Of a stretch of 64,000 bases of DNA, positions 27,172 to 36,921 are shown in pieces. Below the pieces are notes generated by a model, which saw nothing but the letters and a program-made list of their open reading frames with translations, was not told the origin of the DNA and did no database searches. The translations under genes were made by a program, and so were the position numbers. Location of the stretch: assembly GCA_913063325.1 (NCBI GenBank), contig CAJXYE010000011.1, positions 1 to 64,000 on the forward strand, given 5' to 3'. Origin of the DNA: an uncultured Colwellia sp. (GTDB lineage Bacteria > Pseudomonadota > Gammaproteobacteria > Enterobacterales > Alteromonadaceae). How positions within the stretch are numbered: the stretch's first letter is position 1; every line of letters begins with the position of its first letter.

Positions 27172-27430
27172 GTAATAGCCTAAAGTTTGTTTTGCTTAAG
27201 CAGTGGATAAATAGCTGCTTGAAAAGTTTTTGAAAAATATCCCGCTATTATAACTGACTCTGCCGCCCTTGGCGTGTTTTGATTTAATAAATGGCTATCT
27301 ATCACGTTAAGCGCTAAATTTTATCACCTATATTCAAATAACGTGATCATAACTAGAATCATAAATTGTAAATTTTATTAGTCCGTATAAAATATTAGTG
27401 ATTTTAATCATTGTTAATAAAGGAAATTCA

Positions 27431-28267
27431 ATGAGAACAATAGATACATCTATAACACAACTTGAAACACTGACCATGAAAGCTTATGAACTCGGCCTAG
27501 CTTATGCACCGAGATTAGCGCTAGCAATTTTAACCTTATTACTTGGCTTATGGATAATAAGCGGCATTAGTAAGCTAGTTAAAGCCTCCATGGAACGTTC
27601 AAAAGTTGATCCAACGTTAATTCCATTTATGGGTAGTTTAGTTTCTTGGTTACTTAAAGTACTATTATTTATCTCTGTTGCTTCAATGGTAGGTGTTGCT
27701 ACGACGTCCTTTATTGCTGTACTTGGTGCAGCCGGTTTAGCTATTGGTTTAGCATTGCAAGGTAGCTTAGCCAACTTTGCTGGTGGCGTATTAATTATGA
27801 TCTTCAAGCCCTATAAAGTAGGTGATTTAATTGAATCTCAAGGTCATCTAGGTGTAGTTAAAGAAGTACAAATATTTAATACTATTTTACTTTCACCACA
27901 GTCAAAACGCATTATTATTCCTAACGGTTCAACATCTAATGGTTCTGTTGTTAACTATACCGTTGAAGGTAAAATACGTGTTGATCTAACTGTTGGTGTT
28001 TCTTATGATGCAGACATTGATCAAACCAAAGCAGTATTAATGGATGTACTTGTTAACAATGACAAAGTCATGCAAGAGCCGGCTCCATTTGTTGGCCTTT
28101 CAGAAATGGCCGATAGCTCGGTTAACTTTGCCGTTCGCCCACATTGCTTACCTGAGCACTACTGGGATGTTTACTTTGGTGTTAATGAAGCAATGAAGAA
28201 AGCGCTTGATAAAAACGCGATTGCTATTCCATTCCCGCAGCGCGATGTACATTTAATTCAATCATAA
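27431..28267 (+). CDS. mscS: Small-conductance mechanosensitive channel (MscS family)
   Basis: A 278-residue channel that opens when membrane tension rises and releases solutes after osmotic downshock. Three membrane helices are visible: about 24-45 (RLALAILTLLLGLWII), 70-92 (WLLKVLLFISVASMVGV) and the pore helix at 98-125 with the glycine/alanine pattern LAIGLALQGSLANFAGG. The MscS beta domain (YKVGDLIESQGHLGVVKEV, IIIPNG) and C-terminal domain follow; the length matches E. coli MscS (286). The ATG at 27431 follows AAAGGAAATTCA; the open frame further upstream is not needed. A single gene with repeat R1 copy 2 immediately after its stop. Confidence 0.95.
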   Translation: MRTIDTSITQLETLTMKAYELGLAYAPRLALAILTLLLGLWIISGISKLVKASMERSKVDPTLIPFMGSLVSWLLKVLLFISVASMVGVATTSFIAVLGAAGLAIGLALQGSLANFAGGVLIMIFKPYKVGDLIESQGHLGVVKEVQIFNTILLSPQSKRIIIPNGSTSNGSVVNYTVEGKIRVDLTVGVSYDADIDQTKAVLMDVLVNNDKVMQEPAPFVGLSEMADSSVNFAVRPHCLPEHYWDVYFGVNEAMKKALDKNAIAIPFPQRDVHLIQS

Positions 28268-28275
28268 CCAACAAT

Positions 28276-28540
28276 TATACCCGTTGCCATTCAAGATGAA
28301 TGTTTCAGAGCGCTTGAGCGATTTCAATTCAAGGCGCTGTGATGCAATAATGGTTGTTCCATTATAAGTCACAGCAACGATGAATTGATCTTGCTCAAGC
28401 CCTTCTTGGATGGGTCTAAAAATGATTTACGTGGCGTTATTTATTTAAACCATGGAATGACCATAGTATAAAATAAATGCCTTACCTAAATCATTTTTAG
28501 TTCCCACTGAAATCAAGCACTTTGAATGGTAACGGGTATA
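28276..28540. repeat. Palindromic-end repeat, family R1, copy 2 (265 bp)
   Basis: Starts TATACCCGTTGCCATTCAA 8 bp after the mscS stop and ends with the inverse, GGTAACGGGTATA. It shows the same inner blocks as the copies at 1325 and 48680 (CAAGGCGCTGTGATG, CACAGCAACGATGAA, TTCCCACTGAAATC). Confidence 0.88.
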
Positions 28541-28576
28541 TACCTTGTTGGCCATAACTCGCTAATTTAGGCCAAT

Positions 28577-28616
28577 AAAAACCGCGTCAATGACTATCAT
28601 TGACGCGGTTTTATTT
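28577..28616. terminator. Bidirectional terminator
   Basis: AAAACCGCGTCAATGA and TCATTGACGCGGTTTT form a 16-bp stem between the converging mscS and helicase genes. Confidence 0.93.
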
Positions 28617-28673
28617 AAATTATCTTTTGTTAACAGTAATTTAGCTTAACCGTATTGTTTACCTTAAAAGTAT

Positions 28674-29999
28674 TTATTTAGTCGGCCATGGGCTTCTCGG
28701 TAAGTTCCCGTTATATTCAGCACCTCTAGAAGCATTACTCTTACGTTGATTATTACTCGGCTTGTTACTACTCAAAGTACTATTACTAGGTCGAGTACTT
28801 TTAGATTCAGCGTATTTAGTGACATAATTTAATTTTGACAGCGGTACTGTTTTTTTCACTGGAAAATCTGCAAATTCTTTCCGCTCAATAATATGCCCCA
28901 AGCGACTCTCAATAGCACAAAGCTCTCTAAAGTTATCCTTAGACACTAAAGAAATGGCTTCACCTGAGGCTCCGGCTCGTCCTGTACGCCCAATACGATG
29001 AATATAATCATCTACTTGCGCGGGCAAATCATAGTTAATAACACGCGAAAGATCACCAATATCAAGACCGCGAGCAGCAATACCAGTCGCTACTAAAAAC
29101 TGAATTTTTCCTGCTTTAAAATCAGCCAGTATTTTCTCACGAACATCTTGAGTTCTACCACCGTGAATACTTTCAGCGGTAATTCCACGCTTTTCTAATT
29201 GGCTTACTAATTTTGCCGCACCATGTTTAGTTTCAATAAAGATTAACGCTTGTTGCCACTCAAATGTAGTAATTAAATGACTAAGTAATGCTGATTTATT
29301 ACTTTTATCAACGGTAACTAACCATTGCTCTATTTTAGGTTTAGTCGTTTTATCCGCACCAATAGAAATCTCAACCGGTCGATGAATTGTTCTTTTGGCT
29401 AAAGCGCGAACTTCATCGGACATAGTGGCAGAAAATAGTAAGTTTTGACGGTGCTCGGGTAATCGCTCAATTATTTTATTAATGTCATCAATAAAGCCCA
29501 TATCAAGCATTCTATCCGCTTCATCTAGCACCAACATATCAAGTTCATCAAAGTGTAATACCCTTTGATGTGTCATATCTAACAAACGACCCGGTGTTGC
29601 CACTAGGATATCAACCCCCGAAATCAATCGTTGCTTTTGTTCCTGTGCATCGACACCGCCATACATTGCCATGGAACTAATGTCTAAATATTTTGCATAG
29701 GCACTAATACTTGCTTCAACTTGAACAGCAAGTTCACGTGTAGGTACAAGAATAAGCGCACGAATACGTTTACCTCGTAACTTCTTATTTTCATCTTTGT
29801 ATCTGCTATTTATTTGCTCTAACAATGGCAAAACAAAACTGGCCGTTTTCCCCGTCCCCGTTTGCGCTGCGGCGATAATATCTTTACCGGATAAAACGAC
29901 GGGTATGGCTTTTTGTTGAATCGGCGTAGCCTTGCTATAACCTAAATCAGCAATGGCATCGAGTATTGGAGGTGATAATTTAAGTGTTGAGAAGGACAT
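28674..29999 (-). CDS. rhlE: DEAD-box ATP-dependent RNA helicase, RhlE type
   Basis: A 441-residue helicase that unwinds RNA in ribosome assembly or RNA turnover. All core motifs are seen in order: Q motif (GYSKATPIQQ), I AQTGTGKT, Ia PTRELA, Ib TPGRLLD, II LDEADRMLDMGF, III SATM, IV ALIFIETK, V ATGIAARGLDI and VI HRIGRTGRAG. Wording around motif II and the MSFSTLKLSPPILDAI start fit RhlE. The C-terminal tail (about 385-441) is Ser/Asn/Lys-rich and disordered. Cold-adapted gammaproteobacteria carry several such helicases. Single gene. Confidence 0.93.
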   Translation of the reverse strand: MSFSTLKLSPPILDAIADLGYSKATPIQQKAIPVVLSGKDIIAAAQTGTGKTASFVLPLLEQINSRYKDENKKLRGKRIRALILVPTRELAVQVEASISAYAKYLDISSMAMYGGVDAQEQKQRLISGVDILVATPGRLLDMTHQRVLHFDELDMLVLDEADRMLDMGFIDDINKIIERLPEHRQNLLFSATMSDEVRALAKRTIHRPVEISIGADKTTKPKIEQWLVTVDKSNKSALLSHLITTFEWQQALIFIETKHGAAKLVSQLEKRGITAESIHGGRTQDVREKILADFKAGKIQFLVATGIAARGLDIGDLSRVINYDLPAQVDDYIHRIGRTGRAGASGEAISLVSKDNFRELCAIESRLGHIIERKEFADFPVKKTVPLSKLNYVTKYAESKSTRPSNSTLSSNKPSNNQRKSNASRGAEYNGNLPRSPWPTK

Positions 30000-30182
30000 A
30001 GAGTGTCTTAGCCATTTTAATAATCAAACTGCGGGATACTTAGCCATAAGAGACAAAGTAGAGAAGCTGCAGGTGATAGGGAGAATAATACGTGGAGTAT
30101 AACAGTTATCTATTATGCGTTGAAGCAAGAAGGGGTTGCTTGCTTCAAAGTATTGATTACAAATAAACCTGTATCGTTTAAG

Positions 30183-31127
30183 TTATTTATTAGGGCAAGT
30201 AAACTCCAGCCAAGCCTTACTTTGTTCACTATATTTTGCCAGCCAAGTAGCCATCGCTTGCTGCTCATTTTTATGCTCATTGCTATTTAATGCTGAAGCT
30301 TGAGAAATCATCTCAGTGGTAAAATTAACTTTTTTAATTAACTGATATATACACGGCCATTTGTCTTTTAGTCCTGGCCAAACTGCTTTCTTAATCAAAG
30401 TGACCTTAGGGTTACCACAATCATAGAGCATTCCTTTATTTACTCCCCAAGCAGGGTCTTGCTCACATGCTTTGTCATAATCAGGGAATTCTACAAAGTG
30501 CCCTTTAATACGCACATCAACCCAATTAGGGCTCCAATGTAGTAATACAATAGCTTGATTAGATTTCTTTGCATGAGACAACTTTTGCCAAAGTTGCTCC
30601 GCATTGTCCAAACGTTCAATGGTAAAGTTAAGATCTAATGCTCGAATCAGCCCAGCATCACGATAATTCCATGGTCCTGTGTAATAAATTCCTTTGCCAT
30701 CATCTCGGCCATTACTAAATATTTGGGAGCATTTTTTAAGCGCTTGCCAAGCGGGTAAACCTGGACAAAGCGCTTCGACATAGTCAGGGTACCACCAATC
30801 TTCCCGACCCAAAGCAGAATGTCGGCCGAGATCTTCTACAAAACCTTGATTAACGGCTTTCATAAACTTCCCATCATTATACGTTTGCCACACTTCCACC
30901 TGCACATGGGCTAAGCCTTTTTTCAATGCGCCTATTTGATTAACTGGATTGATAGGTAAGTATTCGACGGGGTAACCAAGTTGCTCTATTTTTGCGCCAA
31001 CAAGTTTTGATAATAATCTTTGACTAGGCCAGTCATTTAGAGGGAAAACAATCGCTTCTTCTTTATTAGCGATTGCCTCTAATGAGAAAACTAAAAATAG
31101 TGATAAAAGTAATGATAATGCACGCAC
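30183..31127 (-). CDS. Orphan glycine-betaine/choline-type ABC substrate-binding protein (OpuAC/ProX-like)
   Basis: A 314-residue periplasmic binding protein with signal peptide at about 1-20. The OpuAC pattern is visible: VFPLNDWPSQRLLSKLVG, GLAHVQVEVWQ, the PGLPAW segment, YYTGPWNYRDAGLIRAL, LLHWSPNWVD and CGNPKVTLIKK. Aromatic residues in these loops form the cage for quaternary ammonium ligands in ProX-type proteins. No ATPase or permease gene adjoins it, so it either works with a transporter encoded elsewhere or is a lone sensor-type binding protein. Several extra cysteines (LCPG, KCSQ, YDCGN, WPCIY) may form disulfides. Confidence 0.85.
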   Translation of the reverse strand: MRALSLLLSLFLVFSLEAIANKEEAIVFPLNDWPSQRLLSKLVGAKIEQLGYPVEYLPINPVNQIGALKKGLAHVQVEVWQTYNDGKFMKAVNQGFVEDLGRHSALGREDWWYPDYVEALCPGLPAWQALKKCSQIFSNGRDDGKGIYYTGPWNYRDAGLIRALDLNFTIERLDNAEQLWQKLSHAKKSNQAIVLLHWSPNWVDVRIKGHFVEFPDYDKACEQDPAWGVNKGMLYDCGNPKVTLIKKAVWPGLKDKWPCIYQLIKKVNFTTEMISQASALNSNEHKNEQQAMATWLAKYSEQSKAWLEFTCPNK

Positions 31128-31289
31128 GGCAAGTACCCTAAAGTATGTACAACCTTTTAAGTATAGTGTTATCGCTGAAATAAAGTAAAAAGTTTACAAG
31201 ACAGATCTTACGCGTAAAATATGACTGGATGAATATTTTACCGATAAGCCAATAAATCTAGGGTATATTGGCGAAAGTAACCATGCGCA

Positions 31290-31670
31290 ATGCTCAAGAT
31301 AATTGGATCTATCTACCCCATGAAAAATACAGAAAATACAGAAAATACAATCGAAGCAACAATAATAAATGACATTTCATTAGGCAGTGTTTATGTTATG
31401 ACACATTCTTTTTTTTCTGATGTTGTGAAAATAGGTTGTACAACTGAAGACCCACAAGCATATGCTAAAACACTATCAGCAAAAACTATTGGTGAATATA
31501 GCATTGCTTTTTCATTACAGTGTAGCAACCCATGTAAAGTGCAAAAGCAAATTAAGGATTATTTAAACGCACAAGAATACGTAAAGGGGTTTTATCAAGT
31601 ATCACCTGATATGGCCAAAAAACTGCTGAAAAGAGAAACCTTGAAGATTCCAAGCCTAAATAGTTTTTAA
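31290..31670 (+). CDS. Small GIY-YIG-type (T5orf172/MUG113) domain protein
   Basis: A 126-residue protein. Residues about 31-100 read GSVYVMTHSFFSDVVKIGCTTEDPQAYAKTL, matching the T5orf172/MUG113 form of the GIY-YIG nuclease fold (VYVM ... KIGxT). The usual arginine after KIGxT (R in P..R...L) is replaced by Tyr-Ala, so nuclease activity is doubtful. The N-terminus has a small repeat (NTENTENT) from three GAAAATACA units. Start uncertain: ATG 31290 or ATG 31320, neither with a strong ribosome site. No partner genes are apparent. Confidence 0.72.
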   Translation: MLKIIGSIYPMKNTENTENTIEATIINDISLGSVYVMTHSFFSDVVKIGCTTEDPQAYAKTLSAKTIGEYSIAFSLQCSNPCKVQKQIKDYLNAQEYVKGFYQVSPDMAKKLLKRETLKIPSLNSF

Positions 31671-31812
31671 CGACTATCTACTGAAAACTTGATAGAACTC
31701 AGCTATAGAGCTGATATATGAGTTGCTGTCTATTAATGTGTTAATTTCCGCTGAAAAGTACCCACTGAAAATAGGGTACTTATGCCAATTTAATTAAATT
31801 AATAAGTAATAT

Positions 31813-32175
31813 TTATTTTAACGATTCTATTTCAGCAAGCGCTTGCGTAAATTCACTCAACTCTAATTCTAAGCACTCATCGTCACCTTGCCAATTAATA
31901 CCAACAATAACGCCATCTTCATTTAGGTCTTCAAGCCAAAACTCAAACCAATCAGCGAGTGAAATTTCACAAGGAATATACTCACTCCATTCGTCAATGC
32001 AATGTTGTTGGGCTAGTGCTTTACTTGACCAAAGTGGCATCACGTCAGTATTTTCAAAACTTGGTGAATCAAGCACTACCCAGTCTTCACTTGCTTTATC
32101 TTGTAGTGCCCAAAGAACTTGTGTGGGCTTGGCTTCAGCTAAAAAGGTGTTCAGAATAGTTTTGCTATCGGTCAT
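31813..32175 (-). CDS. DUF2750 family protein
   Basis: A 120-residue acidic soluble protein. It has the DUF2750 pattern: LWALQDKASEDWVVLDSPSFENTDVMPLWSS is broken here into LWALQDK, WVVLDS and DVMPLWSS, then CIDEWSEYIPCEISLADWF, LNEDGVIVGINW and a C-terminal acidic helix. The family is small, widespread in proteobacteria and without known function. It is a single gene. The short gap to the next gene shows no other feature. Confidence 0.85.
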   Translation of the reverse strand: MTDSKTILNTFLAEAKPTQVLWALQDKASEDWVVLDSPSFENTDVMPLWSSKALAQQHCIDEWSEYIPCEISLADWFEFWLEDLNEDGVIVGINWQGDDECLELELSEFTQALAEIESLK

Positions 32176-32338
32176 GGGGTTATTGCTTCTCAGTAAATAA
32201 TTGAGCTGATTATAACCAAATTACAATCATTGGTCATGTTATTGTGCTCACAAACAAAGTACATTTATAAAATATATGTCTTTTTATTTGTAAGCTTAAT
32301 AGATAGAATTGTCGGCTTTTTCAAACAGAGAACGGTTT

Positions 32339-33550
32339 ATGTTTTATCGCTTTATTTGCATTCTATTGCTACTACTTTTCACACCAATTTCTTTAGCAAC
32401 AAATATCAATACTAATGTTAGCCAGTTCAATAAAAATTTCTCTGTCCAAGTAAAAAAACAACTCCAACAATACAGTATTCCTGGTGGCGCTTATGCCATA
32501 GTGCAAAGCAATAACATTGTTGCAATAGAGAGCTTTGGCCACACAGATAAAGCTAAATCTCAGTTGATAAACAACAACACCGTCTTTCGTTTGGCCTCAG
32601 TATCTAAAACCTTTGCAGCAACGATTACTACTATGCTGGCTCAAGAGCAGCAGTTAAACCTCTCAGACCCTATTACCAAATATGTCCCTAATTTTACCTT
32701 AGCCACCGATGGCGCTGCACAAAAAATTCAGCTAAAACACTTATTAAGTCACTCAAGTGGATTGATGCCAAACGCCTACGATAACCTGCTGCATGAAAAT
32801 TGGAGTATGGATAAAATAATTAATCGATTTGATCGCATCACCCCTATTTGCCAGCCAGAAAAGTGCTATGGCTATCAGAATATTGCTTATGCATTATTAC
32901 AACCAGCCATAGAAGCAAGTCAAAACAAAAGTTATGCGGATTTATTGCAGGAACGGGTATTTAAACCACTTAATATGACCCATGCCTCTGTGGGTATTGA
33001 TGTTTATAAAAAACAAGAAAATACCGCAAAACCTCATATTCTTAGAAAACGAATTAAGACAGGAAAAAAAGATAGCCAAGGTAAGGATATAAAGAAATAT
33101 ATATGGCGCAAAGTAAAAGTAGAGCCTGATTTTTACAAAGTGGCGCCAGCTGCTGGGGTTAATGCGAGTATAAGTGATCTGGCTAAATGGTTGATTGCAA
33201 ATTTAGGATACAAGCCTGAGGTATTATCACCATGGCTATTAAGTGAATTAACCACACCAAGAATTAGAACAAAAAAAGATTTACGCCGACGTTATTGGCG
33301 TGACCACCTTACTGATGCTCATTATGGCTATGGCTGGAGAATTTATCAATTTAATGGTCATCCCATTATTTATCATTCAGGCTGGGTTGCAGGATTTCGT
33401 GCCGAAATAGGCTACTCTCCGGATTTAGATATCGGCTTTGCTATCGTTATTAACGCTGAGTCTAATGTTATTAATAAAATTTCAAGCCAATTTTGGTTAC
33501 AAGCGAGCAGTGTATTTAATAAATCAATAAGCAGCAAAGTTAAAAGTTAA
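32339..33550 (+). CDS. Serine hydrolase of the beta-lactamase/PBP4* family, exported
   Basis: A 403-residue periplasmic enzyme. The signal peptide covers about 1-20 (FICILLLLLFTPISLA). Active-site motifs: SxxK in RLASVSKTF (nucleophile serine), YxN in CYGYQNIAYALL, and an HxG variant of the third motif in IYHSGWVAGF. Members of this AmpC-related family are carboxypeptidases, D-aminopeptidases or esterases; the substrate cannot be read here. A basic insert (about 225-265, KRIKTGKKDSQGKDIKK) separates the second and third motifs. The ATG at 32339 begins a proper signal peptide; the frame upstream starts with TTG. Confidence 0.88.
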   Translation: MFYRFICILLLLLFTPISLATNINTNVSQFNKNFSVQVKKQLQQYSIPGGAYAIVQSNNIVAIESFGHTDKAKSQLINNNTVFRLASVSKTFAATITTMLAQEQQLNLSDPITKYVPNFTLATDGAAQKIQLKHLLSHSSGLMPNAYDNLLHENWSMDKIINRFDRITPICQPEKCYGYQNIAYALLQPAIEASQNKSYADLLQERVFKPLNMTHASVGIDVYKKQENTAKPHILRKRIKTGKKDSQGKDIKKYIWRKVKVEPDFYKVAPAAGVNASISDLAKWLIANLGYKPEVLSPWLLSELTTPRIRTKKDLRRRYWRDHLTDAHYGYGWRIYQFNGHPIIYHSGWVAGFRAEIGYSPDLDIGFAIVINAESNVINKISSQFWLQASSVFNKSISSKVKS

Positions 33551-33738
33551 CTACTGGGATAGGTTTAAAAAACCGGCTTAAAAAAGGTACAGATTTCAAA
33601 CAAAAAATGCAAATCGCTCCCCTAAAGGCTGTTCCGTGAAAAATAAAATATACTGATAATTAGACAACGCAGGTACTAGATAAGTGGTAACTTCGTTGTC
33701 TCTGCAGATAATGCCCCGCTATAAAAACACACCTCCGT

Positions 33739-33752
33739 TACTTTTTGTTACA
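33739..33752 (+). promoter_or_regulatory. One-mismatch RstA-box-like sequence
   Basis: TACTTTTTGTTACA differs at one defined position from the E. coli RstA consensus TACATNTNGTTACA and lies 76 bp before the DUF5916 gene. It is a single site in AT-rich DNA, so chance is possible. Confidence 0.3.
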
Positions 33753-33827
33753 TCTATAAATAAACCATTGCCCACTTTCAAGCGACAATTACCATAATAA
33801 AAATAACTACACTTACAAATCATCTTT

Positions 33828-36089
33828 ATGTCCTTAATAAAAAATAGCAAAATATTGACGAATGCCCTCTTACTACTTTCACTTACTGCCTTACCATTTA
33901 CCGCTGCAGCAGAAACATCTGAAAGAAAACGTTTCCAATTAGCCCATAACAAAGCAGTCATCAAGGTTGATGGTGTAATGGATGAAGCTGTATGGAAAAC
34001 AGCGACTAAAATGGAATTGAAATATGAGAAAAATCCTGGTGATGGCACACCTCCACCGGTAAAAACAGAAGTATATTATTATGAAAATGGAAGTTCCTTT
34101 AATGTCGCCTTTATCGCCTATGACCCTAATCCAGAGAAAATTAGAGCATCTTTAAGAGACCGTGATAGTTTGTGGGCTGATGATAACGTCGCCATTATTG
34201 TAGATACCTTTAACGATGAACGTAGTGGTTATGAGTTTTTTGTCAATCCTTTAGGCGCACAAGCTGATGTACGTATGGACGATACTGACGGTTGGGATGA
34301 GGACTCCTCATGGGATGCCATTTGGGATAGTGCCGGACAAATTACTGATTTGGGTTACGTGGTTGAAATAAGTATCCCTTTTAGTGCTTTGCGTTTTCCT
34401 GACTCCGATGAAAAATTAGTTTGGAACATCACCGGCTGGCGGAACTACCCTCGAGATGTAAGATATCAAATGGCAACCAATATCTTTGATCGCGATATCA
34501 AATGTAACCTTTGCCAGTTTCACCAATTAGAAGGCTTTGAAGAAATAAAACCGGGTAAAAACTTCCAATTAACACCCACACTTACCGTATCACGCCGAGA
34601 TGAAAAGCCTGATGTGCCAGGAGAGTGGAAAAATGACGATATTGAAGTAAACCCAGGCTTAGATGTACGTTGGGGATTAACCCAAGATATAGTGTTAAAT
34701 GCAACAATAAACCCAGATTTCTCTCAAGTTGAGGCCGATGCAGGTCAACTCGATGTTAACAATACTTACTCATTATTTTATCCAGAGAAACGCCCATTTT
34801 TCTTAGATGGCGCCTCTTATTTTGAGACGACCAGCTTTAACTTTGTTCATACCCGTAATATTGCCGAACCTAATATGGGCGCTAAGTTAACCGGTAAAAC
34901 AGACCAGCACACCTATGGTTTGATGATAACCGATGATGAAAATACCTCATTTTTAATGCCAGGAAACCAAGGCTCTGATGTAGCGACCTTAGATGAAAAG
35001 TCAAATATCGCTATTGCACGTTATAAGATGGATGTTGGTGAGCGTAATAATGTTGGTGTATTAATGACTCATCGTCAATCTGACAATTATCATAATTCTC
35101 TTGTCTCGCTTGATGGCACCTACTGGCTTGGTCAAAATGATAGTATTCAATATCAAGTAGCGCAATCAGATACCAGCAATACCGATGATATTGTTGAAGA
35201 ATTTGATGTGACTAAAAAACAAAGAGGTACTGCCTTAAGCGTCGATTATTCACGTAGTACGCGCTTTTATGATTTAAAGGCAGGCTACAGTAATATTGGA
35301 GAAGATTTCCGTGCCGATTTAGGTTTTCAATCTAGAAGCAACATAGAACGTTTTGTTTTAGGCGGACGTAGAACCTATTACGGTGAAAGTGACGCCACGT
35401 TAACACAATGGGGTTACTTTGGTGATTGGGACAAAACCTATGACCAAGACGGTACTGTGCTAGAAGAAGAATATGAGATCCATGGCACTATGGAGGGTAA
35501 GAAACAGTTCTTCACTAATTTTGGCATAGTTCATCGTGATAGATTGTATGAAGATGAATATTTTACAGAGACACAATTTAAGACCTATGTAGAAATGAGA
35601 CCTGTCGGCAGTGTTAACATAGGCTCGTTTATCAAGGTAGGTTCACAAATTGATTTTGCCAATGCCCAGTTAGGCGACGTTGTGTACATAGAGGCGTTTA
35701 CTGAATGGGATGCCAACCGCCATATTAATGCCAGTATTAACTATAACTACTCACATTTAGATGTTGATGATGGACGTTTGTTTACCGCACACCAATCGGA
35801 TATCAGACTGAGTTATCAATTTAATATGCGCAGTAAACTAAAAATAGTGGTGCAGTACACTGATATTGCCAGAGACGTTGCTCTTTACCATGAAGAAGAG
35901 CCCGAAGATCTTCCCGATGCCCAGGATCGATTCTTCTCAAGTCAGGTCATTTATTCTTATAAAATTAACCCTCAAACCTTATTCTTCCTTGGGTATTCAG
36001 ACGGAGGTTATCAAGATGACAGCTTAGCTCAACTCACCAGAGATGAGCGTGCTGTGTTTACCAAGTTTAGTTATGCATGGCAAATGTAA
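33828..36089 (+). CDS. DUF5916 outer-membrane protein with CBM9-like N-terminal domain
   Basis: A 753-residue exported protein. The signal peptide covers about 1-28. Residues about 30-230 form a carbohydrate-binding CBM9-like domain (VIKVDGVMDEAVWKTA, SLWADDNVAIIVDTFND, FVNPLGAQADV, VEISIPFSALRF). The remainder matches DUF5916, with INPDFSQVEADAGQLDVN and LFYPEKRPFFLDGASYF as typical blocks, then repeated beta strands of a likely outer-membrane barrel ending YAWQM. Such proteins are common in marine heterotrophs and are thought to bind or admit glycans or peptides. No glycoside hydrolase adjoins it. The start ATG has a weak ribosome site. Confidence 0.88.
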   Translation: MSLIKNSKILTNALLLLSLTALPFTAAAETSERKRFQLAHNKAVIKVDGVMDEAVWKTATKMELKYEKNPGDGTPPPVKTEVYYYENGSSFNVAFIAYDPNPEKIRASLRDRDSLWADDNVAIIVDTFNDERSGYEFFVNPLGAQADVRMDDTDGWDEDSSWDAIWDSAGQITDLGYVVEISIPFSALRFPDSDEKLVWNITGWRNYPRDVRYQMATNIFDRDIKCNLCQFHQLEGFEEIKPGKNFQLTPTLTVSRRDEKPDVPGEWKNDDIEVNPGLDVRWGLTQDIVLNATINPDFSQVEADAGQLDVNNTYSLFYPEKRPFFLDGASYFETTSFNFVHTRNIAEPNMGAKLTGKTDQHTYGLMITDDENTSFLMPGNQGSDVATLDEKSNIAIARYKMDVGERNNVGVLMTHRQSDNYHNSLVSLDGTYWLGQNDSIQYQVAQSDTSNTDDIVEEFDVTKKQRGTALSVDYSRSTRFYDLKAGYSNIGEDFRADLGFQSRSNIERFVLGGRRTYYGESDATLTQWGYFGDWDKTYDQDGTVLEEEYEIHGTMEGKKQFFTNFGIVHRDRLYEDEYFTETQFKTYVEMRPVGSVNIGSFIKVGSQIDFANAQLGDVVYIEAFTEWDANRHINASINYNYSHLDVDDGRLFTAHQSDIRLSYQFNMRSKLKIVVQYTDIARDVALYHEEEPEDLPDAQDRFFSSQVIYSYKINPQTLFFLGYSDGGYQDDSLAQLTRDERAVFTKFSYAWQM

Positions 36090-36109
36090 GCTCTGTACTT
36101 TGCTTATTT

Positions 36110-36134
36110 AGCACGGGTCAATTTGACCCGTGCT
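36110..36134. terminator. Bidirectional terminator-like palindrome
   Basis: AGCACGGGTCAA and its complement meet around a single T, a near-perfect 25-bp palindrome between the stop codons of the converging DUF5916 and DsbA-family genes. Confidence 0.8.
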
Positions 36135-36137
36135 TGA

Positions 36138-36767
36138 CTATTTTATCCGGCTAGTGATGGCTGACAACGTATCTTTATAGTCTGCATAATCAATAGGGAT
36201 TTGATAGAGAAGTCCGTTTATTTCCAGCACTAACGATGGAAAGCCTTGTTGACTTAGTTTTCTTGCAAAGGTTATTTGCCTCACCAGCTCTCTTTCAGTT
36301 TCTTCAGAACCCATATCAACAATGAACTTGTCTACCTCTAGAGTCAGTGAGTCTCTCTCACTTAATTCTCTTGCCAAATCAATTAACATATCAAGATCAG
36401 ATGGATTTAACGCACGTAGATAGTAACCTTGCTGAATTGCCTCTATCATAGATTGCTGACAATCTTGCTTATGCGCAGAAATTGCAGCGCGACACGCATT
36501 ATAGGTAGAACGCCTTGGTGTATTATCACGCCAAAAATCATGATTAAATTCAGTTCCCAATTTCTGCTCTATAGTACGCCAATGATTTTGGATCATCTGC
36601 TGCTGTGCAATAGGCATTGGACTATTTGAATCAGGCGCCAGACCCCCAGCGACGTATTCCACAACAATTGAATTGGGTAAGTTTTTTTGCAAGCGCTCCC
36701 ATATAAGACGATAACCCCAACACCAACTGCACATAGGATCGTGAATATAATATAACGTGCCACTCAT
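36138..36767 (-). CDS. DsbA-family (FrnE-like) thioredoxin-fold protein
   Basis: A 209-residue cytoplasmic protein with the thioredoxin-fold start LYYIHDPMCSWCWGYR; CSWC is the redox motif. A helical insert follows and the fold closes with GFPSLVLEINGLLYQIP, where Pro before Ser is the cis-proline expected in this superfamily. The absence of a signal peptide and the PMCSWCWG wording place it with the FrnE/2-hydroxychromene isomerase-like DsbA group, which acts in cytoplasmic disulfide handling or oxidative stress. It is a single gene. Confidence 0.9.
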   Translation of the reverse strand: MSGTLYYIHDPMCSWCWGYRLIWERLQKNLPNSIVVEYVAGGLAPDSNSPMPIAQQQMIQNHWRTIEQKLGTEFNHDFWRDNTPRRSTYNACRAAISAHKQDCQQSMIEAIQQGYYLRALNPSDLDMLIDLARELSERDSLTLEVDKFIVDMGSEETERELVRQITFARKLSQQGFPSLVLEINGLLYQIPIDYADYKDTLSAITSRIK

Positions 36768-36921
36768 AATGCTTATCCCTTGTTGTATCTCGTCTAGGTT
36801 GCTCAGTTATAACAATAAATGTTAGATATTAATGAGAATATTGGACACTTTAGCCATACTCTCATGCTCTTCATCTATCTATACTAACCTCAAATTATTG
36901 CACTTCAAACGGATTATTCAT

